Shown piece after piece: positions 57,276 through 64,000 of a stretch of DNA of 64,000 nucleotides. The DNA is taken from IMG/VR virus record IMGVR_UViG_3300022562_001344, positions 18,277 to 82,276 of that record; one strand, written 5' to 3'. The position numbers were made by a program, and so were the translations under genes. Each line of letters begins with the position of its first letter. Position 1 is the stretch's first letter. The notes below the pieces were generated by a model. The model saw only the letters and a list, made by a program, of their open reading frames with translations. It made no database searches and was not told where the DNA came from. The DNA comes from a virus.

Positions 57276-58595
57276 ATGCCCGCCTTCCTCGCTCGCTCAG
57301 ACCTCTCCAGCGGAGACCTGAGGCTGAACCTGATCAATGATGAGGGATTTGCTCAGGACGCCTTCAAGGTCACGTGGACGATTTATTCGTCCGACGGGGT
57401 CCCCGTTTCCGGGCGGGGCCTCCCGGCCCTGAAGTGCGGGGTTGGCCGGTATTACGCCCCATGGTGTGCGAAGGCCGTCAATGGGAACTACAGGATCGTT
57501 TGGTCCGTGGAGGAGGACCCGGGGGACGACGTCCTCACCTACGAGGAGAAGTTCTTCGTAGTCGAGCCTTCCGCCTACCAGTGCTGCCCGAACTTCGTGT
57601 GCGACAATGGGCAACCGGATCCGGGGGGCCTTGCATATCTGACCGGAAGTACACTCGGGAGGGGAGACCTCCCTATTTTCTTCAAGGACTCGTCCGGCGT
57701 TCCGACTGATCCGTTTGTGGTCCTCTGGACCGTTTACAACGTTGTCGGATACCCGATGACTTCACGGATGGAGGCCACCAGAGCTGCGATCGGGGAGTAC
57801 TATGCGGACTGGTTCGTGAACGCCATCGGGGGCGACTACTACGTCCAGTGGGAGTGGGTCGAGGAATCCGGAGACCCCGCCGAGTCGAAGAAGCTCTACT
57901 TCTCCGTCATCAGTCCGCCGGCGCTTGTTTTCACCAGCCGCGGTAATTGCAATACCGGGGGCGCGACGTCGTGCGCTCCCTCCGGCACCGACTGTTGCTC
58001 CTCCTCTTGTGTCGTCCCGCTCTTTCAGACCCAAGTCGTCAACAAGCAGGTTTACAGCGGCGGTGGCGGATCTTGTGGGGCGTTCGTTGGCTCTGTCCTG
58101 TGCGTGCCCCCGATCTCGTTCCCTCCATCCTCCCCATCCATTCCGGCTTCTGTTCCGTCGGCGGCTTGCTGTCCGTTCGAGGTCTCTCGGGTCCCGCATT
58201 TCTCTGGCGCCCTCATGGCCGGAGGTGCTTTCTCGGATCAGGCTCCCTTCAGCATTCCGTCCGGGGTCCGGCGCGTCGCCTTCTACATCACGTATACGCG
58301 CGGGGCCCAGAATGGGTACGGGCTGTTTCGCCTGATGTGGGGGAATGGGACCGACGAGACTCAGTCAACCCTCATTGACTCTGACTTCACATCTCTGTCC
58401 TCCGTGGCCTCATCCCAAGACATGTACCTGAACGACCTGAAGGGGCCCGTCCCGACTAACGGGAATCCGGTCAAGTTCACCCTCGAGACCGGGGTCCCGG
58501 GAGGAGCGACGACTGTCAGGCTTTTGGCTGCGGAGGGAGGGGCTACCGGGGCACCTGGGACGGTTAGTATCAGCTTGACAGCCGCGAGTCGATAA
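57276..58595 (+). CDS. virion protein with duplicated beta domain, before fibre
   Basis: 439 residues. Two related domains (about 8-98 and 125-213; each has L-x-F/L...VTWTIY or VLWTVY, then GxYYAxW and (N/G)YxVxW). A Cys-rich linker follows ([21 protein letters not shown] near 225-245). A C-terminal domain (about 310-439) is beta-rich. The stop overlaps the ATG of the collagen-like gene, so this may be the fibre's base or partner. Confidence 0.7.
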   Translation: MPAFLARSDLSSGDLRLNLINDEGFAQDAFKVTWTIYSSDGVPVSGRGLPALKCGVGRYYAPWCAKAVNGNYRIVWSVEEDPGDDVLTYEEKFFVVEPSAYQCCPNFVCDNGQPDPGGLAYLTGSTLGRGDLPIFFKDSSGVPTDPFVVLWTVYNVVGYPMTSRMEATRAAIGEYYADWFVNAIGGDYYVQWEWVEESGDPAESKKLYFSVISPPALVFTSRGNCNTGGATSCAPSGTDCCSSSCVVPLFQTQVVNKQVYSGGGGSCGAFVGSVLCVPPISFPPSSPSIPASVPSAACCPFEVSRVPHFSGALMAGGAFSDQAPFSIPSGVRRVAFYITYTRGAQNGYGLFRLMWGNGTDETQSTLIDSDFTSLSSVASSQDMYLNDLKGPVPTNGNPVKFTLETGVPGGATTVRLLAAEGGATGAPGTVSISLTAASR

Positions 58596-61500
58596 TGTCT
58601 ATCGAGAACCCCCGCGGCAAGAAGCCCGGCGCGACCGGAGCCACCGGCCCTCAGGGGGCTACCGGGCCGCAGGGGGCTACCGGGGTTGTCGGCCCTACTG
58701 GTCCGACTGGGCCGCCCGGAGCTACTGGACCTCAGGGAGTGACCGGACCGCAAGGCGTCACCGGTCTACCCGGGCCAATTGGTGCCACCGGTCTGCAGGG
58801 GGTTACTGGTCTGCAGGGGGTTACTGGTCCGCAGGGGATTCAGGGATCGCCCGGAGTGACAGGGGCGCAAGGAGTCACTGGACCGCTCGGCGCCACTGGA
58901 CCGCAGGGGGTGACGGGCCCACAGGGCGCGACGGGTGTCATAGGCCCCCAGGGGATCCAGGGATCTCCCGGCTCAACCGGTGCAACTGGCTCTGTTGGTC
59001 CGACTGGCCCTCAGGGAGCTACCGGAATTCAGGGAGCTACCGGAATTCAGGGGATCACCGGTCCGCAGGGTCCGACCGGTCCTCAGGGCGCGACGGGTGT
59101 CATTGGTCCCCAGGGTTCCCCGGGTGTCACAGGACCAACAGGTCTCCAGGGTGCTACGGGTCCGCAGGGCGCTACGGGAGTTCAAGGACCGACCGGAGCT
59201 ACGGGACCACAAGGAGCTACGGGACCACAAGGAGCCACCGGCCCTCGAGGTGCTACTGGTGTGCAGGGGCCAACCGGAGCCACTGGCCCAACGGGATCCC
59301 AGGGCGCGACGGGACCCCAGGGCATCCAAGGGACGCCCGGACCGCGTGGGGCAACAGGTCTTCCAGGACCTCAAGGTCCACAAGGTTCGCCGGGCGCGAC
59401 CGGTCCACAGGGCGCGACCGGAGTTCAAGGACCAACCGGAGCCACGGGCCCGCAGGGTTCTCCCGGGACTACTGGTCCACAAGGTTCGCCGGGCGTAACT
59501 GGGCCCCAAGGCCCTACCGGGGCGACAGGACCGACAGGCCCTCAGGGTGTCACGGGCCCGCAGGGCGCCACAGGTCCGCAGGGCGCCACAGGCCCTCAGG
59601 GGGTGACTGGTACGACAGGACCGACAGGCCCGCAAGGCGCCACAGGCCAACAGGGAGCCACTGGCCCGCAGGGAGCCACGGGCGCCACCGGCCCGATCGG
59701 CCCACAGGGTCAAACCGGACCCGCTGGCCCAACAGGCCCGCAGGGCCAGACCGGAACCATAGGTCCGACGGGCCCGCAGGGGCAGACCGGAGCCACTGGA
59801 CCCGCCGGCGCTACTGGCCCCCAGGGGGCTACCGGTTCGATAGGGCCGCAAGGGATTACCGGATCGACAGGCCCGCAGGGCGCCACAGGCCCGCAGGGAA
59901 TCCAAGGATCACCGGGTGTCACCGGCGCGACCGGGCCGACCGGACCCCAGGGTGAGACCGGTCCGACCGGCCCGCAGGGCGCTACAGGCCCGCAGGGGAT
60001 CCAGGGATCACCGGGTGTCACCGGTGCGACTGGGCCCACGGGTCCCCAGGGATCGCCTGGCGTAACCGGACCGACCGGCTCGCAGGGGGCCACCGGGGTA
60101 CAAGGTCCGACCGGAGCCACGGGTCCGGCCGGAGCCACGGGTCCGGTCGGACCCATCGGCCCTCAGGGGACCCAAGGATCCCCCGGTGTAACTGGTGCAA
60201 CTGGACCGACCGGGCCACAAGGCCCGACGGGCCCGCAGGGGGAGCAAGGGACGATCGGGCCTCGCGGGTTCACCGGGTTGCCCGGACCGGCAGGGGCAAC
60301 CGGACCGACTGGGCCCCAGGGCCCTACTGGTGCAACTGGTCCCACTGGACCCGCCGGCGCTACTGGCCCTCAGGGTCCCCCCGGCCCTCAGGGTCCCCCC
60401 GGCCCCACAGGTCCGCAGGGTGACACCGGCCCGACGGGTCCTCAAGGTGCGACGGGTCCACAGGGTGGCCAGGGCTCCCCCGGAGTAACAGGGGCGACCG
60501 GTCCCACAGGCTCTCAGGGAGAGACCGGCCCCACTGGTCCTCAGGGCAATCAGGGGTCTCCGGGAGTAACAGGTGCGACTGGACCGACTGGTCCTCAAGG
60601 CAACCAGGGATCTCCTGGCGTTACAGGCCCTCAAGGTGATCAAGGGTCACCTGGTGCGACCGGCATAACTGGTCCCCAGGGCGAGCAGGGTTCACCCGGA
60701 GTCACGGGAGCAACCGGACCGCAGGGGGACCAAGGTTCACCCGGAGTTACGGGGTCTATTGGACCTGACGGAGCTACAGGTGCGACTGGTCCTCAGGGTG
60801 ATCAAGGCTCGCCTGGAGTCACAGGAGTCACGGGTCCCGATGGAGCCACCGGTGCAACTGGACCAACGGGCCCTCAGGGAGATCAGGGCTCTCCAGGTGT
60901 CACTGGGGCTACCGGGCCTACTGGTCCTCAAGGAAATCAGGGCTCACCGGGTGTCACAGGAGCGACAGGTCCTGATGGAGCCACAGGGGCGACAGGTCCG
61001 ACTGGACCTCAAGGTGATCAAGGTTCACCAGGAGTCACAGGTCCCCAGGGAAACCAGGGATCTCCTGGAGTCACTGGCGCCACAGGTCCACAAGGAACGA
61101 CTGGGCCTGACGGAGTCACCGGTGCAACTGGCCCCACGGGCCCCCAGGGAGATCAGGGATCCCCGGGTGTCACTGGTGCGACTGGACCTGACGGCGCGAC
61201 GGGAGCGATAGGACCGACTGGTTCGCAAGGTGACCAGGGAAGTCCCGGAGTTACAGGCGTGACTGGTCCTGACGGAGCCACAGGTCCGACGGGTCCGATG
61301 GGCGATCAGGGCTCCCCAGGTGTCACGGGTGCGACCGGCCCGGCGGGCCCAACGGGCCCGCAGGGAGAGCAGGGTTCTCCAGGAGTCACCGGAGCGACGG
61401 GTCCGACTGGGCCTCAGGGGGCTACTGGACCTGACGGTGCAACTGGACCCACGGGCCCCCAGGGAGATCAGGGCTCACCCGGAGTCACGGGAGCAACCGG

Positions 61501-64000
61501 ACCCACGGGTCCGCAGGGAGACCAGGGTTCGCCCGGAGTCACGGGAGCCACGGGACCGACTGGGGCTCAGGGTGATCAAGGGTCACCTGGTGTCACGGGG
61601 GCTACCGGTCCTGACGGGGCTACGGGTGCAACTGGGCCCGATGGAGCTACGGGTGCTACGGGCCCGACGGGTCCCCAGGGAGACCAGGGCTCGCCAGGTG
61701 TCACTGGTGCGACCGGATCGACGGGCCCACAGGGAGACCAGGGATCCCCGGGTGTCACGGGTGCTACTGGTCCGACAGGTCCTCAGGGAGATCAAGGCTC
61801 TCCTGGTGTTACCGGACCGACAGGGCCGCAGGGCGATCAGGGGTCCCCTGGAGTCACGGGTGCCACAGGACCCACTGGACCCCAGGGTGACCAAGGATCG
61901 CCAGGCGTCACTGGTGCCACAGGACCCCAAGGCGAGACCGGACCGACAGGACCTCAGGGCGATCAGGGTAGTCCCGGAGTAACCGGTGCCACTGGTCCTC
62001 AAGGAGATCAGGGGTCCCCCGGGGTCACGGGCGCTACCGGTCCGCAGGGTGAGCAGGGATCCCCGGGCGTCACTGGAGTGACAGGACCTCAGGGTAGTCC
62101 AGGAGTAACGGGAGCCACTGGGTCGAAGGGTGATACGGGTCCGACAGGGCCTCAAGGTGACCAGGGATCTCCTGGTGTCACTGGCGCAACCGGACCGCAG
62201 GGGGGCCAAGGTTCACCCGGAGTCACGGGAGCCACTGGACCAACTGGTCCCCAAGGAGATCAGGGATCTCCGGGCGTAACTGGTGCAACTGGGTCTGATG
62301 GAGTCACGGGAGCGACCGGTCCGACGGGTCCGCAGGGTGATCAAGGATCCCCAGGCGTCACTGGTGCAACTGGACCAACTGGCCCCCAAGGGGAGCAGGG
62401 CTCTCCGGGTGTCACAGGCGCAACTGGACCCGATGGAACAACCGGTGCTACTGGGCCTACAGGTCCGCAGGGCGATCAGGGTTCCCCCGGTGTCACCGGG
62501 GCTACTGGACCTGACGGAGCCACCGGACCGACCGGCCCCCAGGGGGAGCAAGGGTCACCGGGCGTCACTGGTGCAACAGGCCCGACAGGACCTCAAGGCG
62601 ACCAAGGATCTCCCGGGGTAACCGGTGCGACTGGACCTGACGGTGTCACGGGCGCCACTGGCCCGACTGGACCTCAAGGTGATCAGGGCTCACCTGGTGT
62701 CACTGGAGCAACTGGCCCCACAGGTCCGCAGGGAGACCAAGGAAGTCCGGGAGTAACTGGTGCGACAGGGCCAGATGGCGCCACAGGTGCGACCGGACCG
62801 CAGGGAGTACAGGGCTCTCCGGGTGTAACTGGAACAACGGGACCGACTGGTCCGCAGGGCAACCAAGGTTCGCCCGGAGTCACTGGTGCAACTGGTCCAA
62901 CAGGGCCCCAAGGGGATCAGGGCTCACCGGGGATCACCGGTGCGACAGGTCCGCAAGGTGAAACCGGCCCCACTGGACCCCAGGGTGATCAAGGCAGCCC
63001 AGGTGTTACCGGCGCGACAGGGCCGACCGGTCCCCAGGGCTCACCCGGGGTCACTGGGTCCACGGGCCCGCAAGGTGAGACCGGACCCACGGGGCCCCAG
63101 GGTGACCAGGGTTCGCCCGGAGTCACCGGTGCGACTGGTCCTGACGGAGTCACCGGAGCCACAGGTCCCATTGGGCCTACCGGTCCCCAGGGTGATCAAG
63201 GATCTCCGGGAGTCACCGGCGCCACAGGTCCACAGGGATCTCCAGGAACCACTGGGGCTACGGGGCCAACAGGCCCCCAAGGTGACCAAGGTTCACCGGG
63301 TGTCACGGGTGCGACAGGGCCTGACGGAGCCACGGGTCCGACCGGTCCCCAGGGTGATCAGGGATCTCCTGGGGTTACAGGTGCCACGGGCCCGACGGGC
63401 CCCCAGGGAGATCAGGGATCTCCTGGTGTCACGGGAGCAACTGGTCCCCAAGGCGAGCAAGGGTCCCCTGGTGCAACCGGTATAACTGGTCCTCAGGGCG
63501 AGCAGGGTTCGCCTGGTGTCACTGGTGCGACCGGTCCCCAGGGTAACCAAGGCAGTCCGGGTATCACTGGTGCTACGGGACCTCAGGGCGAAACAGGTCC
63601 TACAGGCCCGCAGGGTGAGCAGGGATCCCCGGGTGTCACCGGCGCCAAGGGTGAGCAGGGATCCCCGGGTGTCACCGGCGCCATCGGACCCACTGGTTCA
63701 CAAGGGGAACAAGGAAGTCCGGGAGTTACGGGTGCTACTGGTCCTCAAGGAGCGACTGGTCCAACCGGACCTCAGGGCGACCAGGGATCTCCGGGTGTCA
63801 CTGGAGCGATCGGTCCTACGGGTCCGCAAGGCCAACAAGGATCGCCCGGAGTCACTGGCGCCACCGGGCCAACCGGTCCACAGGGTGATCAGGGCTCCCC
63901 AGGTGTCACGGGTGCGACCGGCCCCACTGGGCCCCAGGGTGATCAGGGTTCTCCCGGAGTAACGGGCGCCACAGGACCACAGGGTGAGACAGGCCCCACT
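58595..64000 (+). CDS. collagen-like tail fibre protein (3' truncated)
   Basis: Open to the window end, more than 1800 codons. [11 protein letters not shown] leads directly into Gly-X-Y triplets, which I followed in frame at 60,362, 62,402 and 63,962. The first 1.4 kb repeats mainly hexapeptides such as GATGPQ and GVTGPQ. From about 60 kb an 18-residue (54-base) unit dominates, [18 protein letters not shown], with variants (GEQ, GNQ, GPDGAT). No membrane or globular domain is visible inside the window. Such proteins form rigid trimeric triple-helix rods; the tip domain would lie beyond the window. Long open frames on the other strands here are by-products of the repeat. Confidence 0.93.
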   Translation, partial: MSIENPRGKKPGATGATGPQGATGPQGATGVVGPTGPTGPPGATGPQGVTGPQGVTGLPGPIGATGLQGVTGLQGVTGPQGIQGSPGVTGAQGVTGPLGATGPQGVTGPQGATGVIGPQGIQGSPGSTGATGSVGPTGPQGATGIQGATGIQGITGPQGPTGPQGATGVIGPQGSPGVTGPTGLQGATGPQGATGVQGPTGATGPQGATGPQGATGPRGATGVQGPTGATGPTGSQGATGPQGIQGTPGPRGATGLPGPQGPQGSPGATGPQGATGVQGPTGATGPQGSPGTTGPQGSPGVTGPQGPTGATGPTGPQGVTGPQGATGPQGATGPQGVTGTTGPTGPQGATGQQGATGPQGATGATGPIGPQGQTGPAGPTGPQGQTGTIGPTGPQGQTGATGPAGATGPQGATGSIGPQGITGSTGPQGATGPQGIQGSPGVTGATGPTGPQGETGPTGPQGATGPQGIQGSPGVTGATGPTGPQGSPGVTGPTGSQGATGVQGPTGATGPAGATGPVGPIGPQGTQGSPGVTGATGPTGPQGPTGPQGEQGTIGPRGFTGLPGPAGATGPTGPQGPTGATGPTGPAGATGPQGPPGPQGPPGPTGPQGDTGPTGPQGATGPQGGQGSPGVTGATGPTGSQGETGPTGPQGNQGSPGVTGATGPTGPQGNQGSPGVTGPQGDQGSPGATGITGPQGEQGSPGVTGATGPQGDQGSPGVTGSIGPDGATGATGPQGDQGSPGVTGVTGPDGATGATGPTGPQGDQGSPGVTGATGPTGPQGNQGSPGVTGATGPDGATGATGPTGPQGDQGSPGVTGPQGNQGSPGVTGATGPQGTTGPDGVTGATGPTGPQGDQGSPGVTGATGPDGATGAIGPTGSQGDQGSPGVTGVTGPDGATGPTGPMGDQGSPGVTGATGPAGPTGPQGEQGSPGVTGATGPTGPQGATGPDGATGPTGPQGDQGSPGVTGATGPTGPQGDQGSPGVTGATGPTGAQGDQGSPGVTGATGPDGATGATGPDGATGATGPTGPQGDQGSPGVTGATGSTGPQGDQGSPGVTGATGPTGPQGDQGSPGVTGPTGPQGDQGSPGVTGATGPTGPQGDQGSPGVTGATGPQGETGPTGPQGDQGSPGVTGATGPQGDQGSPGVTGATGPQGEQGSPGVTGVTGPQGSPGVTGATGSKGDTGPTGPQGDQGSPGVTGATGPQGGQGSPGVTGATGPTGPQGDQGSPGVTGATGSDGVTGATGPTGPQGDQGSPGVTGATGPTGPQGEQGSPGVTGATGPDGTTGATGPTGPQGDQGSPGVTGATGPDGATGPTGPQGEQGSPGVTGATGPTGPQGDQGSPGVTGATGPDGVTGATGPTGPQGDQGSPGVTGATGPTGPQGDQGSPGVTGATGPDGATGATGPQGVQGSPGVTGTTGPTGPQGNQGSPGVTGATGPTGPQGDQGSPGITGATGPQGETGPTGPQGDQGSPGVTGATGPTGPQGSPGVTGSTGPQGETGPTGPQGDQGSPGVTGATGPDGVTGATGPIGPTGPQGDQGSPGVTGATGPQGSPGTTGATGPTGPQGDQGSPGVTGATGPDGATGPTGPQGDQGSPGVTGATGPTGPQGDQGSPGVTGATGPQGEQGSPGATGITGPQGEQGSPGVTGATGPQGNQGSPGITGATGPQGETGPTGPQGEQGSPGVTGAKGEQGSPGVTGAIGPTGSQGEQGSPGVTGATGPQGATGPTGPQGDQGSPGVTGAIGPTGPQGQQGSPGVTGATGPTGPQGDQGSPGVTGATGPTGPQGDQGSPGVTGATGPQGETGPT
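63613..63684 (+). repeat. exact 36-base tandem duplication in collagen gene
   Basis: A 36-base block encoding [13 protein letters not shown] is repeated back to back with the same codons at 63613-63648 and 63649-63684, differing only near its edge. This points to recent slippage or unequal recombination. Confidence 0.75.

Noticed and set aside
60000-63900. CRISPR-like regular repeats
   Set aside because: The 54-base periodicity is coding (18 residues) with synonymous variation and no spacers; no cas genes occur. The Cas4-like protein at 2495 is a replication-region nuclease.
58980-63962. Many long open frames on the minus strand and in other + frames over the collagen-like gene
   Set aside because: They are by-products of a GC-rich Gly-X-Y repeat with no stop codons in any frame; they show the same periodic low-complexity (Arg/Pro or Gly/Thr) and no independent start signals.

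Overview
This 64 kb, GC-rich window is a piece of a large tailed double-stranded DNA phage genome (class Caudoviricetes). It carries a phage replication set, a terminase-portal-protease-capsid block, tail-type structural genes and a very long collagen-like fibre, packed with 4-base stop/start overlaps. No bacterial housekeeping operon, rRNA or tRNA was seen. Both window ends cut genes: a helicase at the left and the collagen-like gene at the right. The host cannot be named. A peptidoglycan glycosyltransferase with an AsmA-like N-terminal part hints at a diderm (two-membrane) host, and a recurrent TANNNT box just upstream of start codons hints at a host that uses leaderless mRNAs.

Layout. 1-11 kb: replication, repair and expression genes, all on the + strand: RecD-like helicase, winged-helix protein, SbcD-like nuclease, Cas4/RecB-like nuclease, coiled-coil protein, probable sliding clamp, SbcC-like ATPase C-terminal half, DnaG-type primase, degenerate metallopeptidase-like protein, DnaX-like clamp loader, NusG-like factor and 5'-3' exonuclease. 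11-18 kb: a protein with two sigma-region-4-like helix-turn-helix units, a BACON/Ig-like protein and several acidic or Cys-rich proteins of unknown role. 18-33 kb: packaging and head genes (terminase, portal, putative prohead protease, acidic scaffold-like protein, HK97-type major capsid protein), interrupted by one minus-strand gene. 33-36.5 kb: a minus-strand HNH endonuclease and a 921-residue repeat protein with its own promoter. 36.5-49.8 kb: an accessory island of small, often zinc-ribbon, genes. Within it are a four-gene two-component operon (receiver with membrane anchor, PAS histidine kinase, CheY/Rcp1-like receiver, one unknown), OMP decarboxylase, a 2H phosphoesterase, a protein with a metallothionein-like head, and on the minus strand a GT51 glycosyltransferase. 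49.8-64 kb: virion and tail genes, tandem paralogues, a broken GIY-YIG/AP2 homing endonuclease, and a collagen-like gene of more than 1800 codons.

Expression. Many isolated genes on both strands have a TANNNT hexamer 5-6 bases before the start codon, where a -10 box would place the transcript start at or near the start codon. Several of these hexamers contain the stop codon of the gene before. Head and tail genes more often have Shine-Dalgarno sequences. One structural-region gene appears to start at ATT.

How the parts may work together: the phage brings much of a bacterial-type replisome (clamp, clamp loader, primase, nucleases) and its own transcription modifiers. The island may adjust host signalling, pyrimidine synthesis, cyclic nucleotides or RNA ends, metal handling and the cell wall. 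Those island roles are inference from domain content. No gap longer than 300 bases is free of genes; the largest gaps (about 31,204-31,432, 40,500-40,719 and 10,949-11,107) hold hairpins and short repeats, described below.
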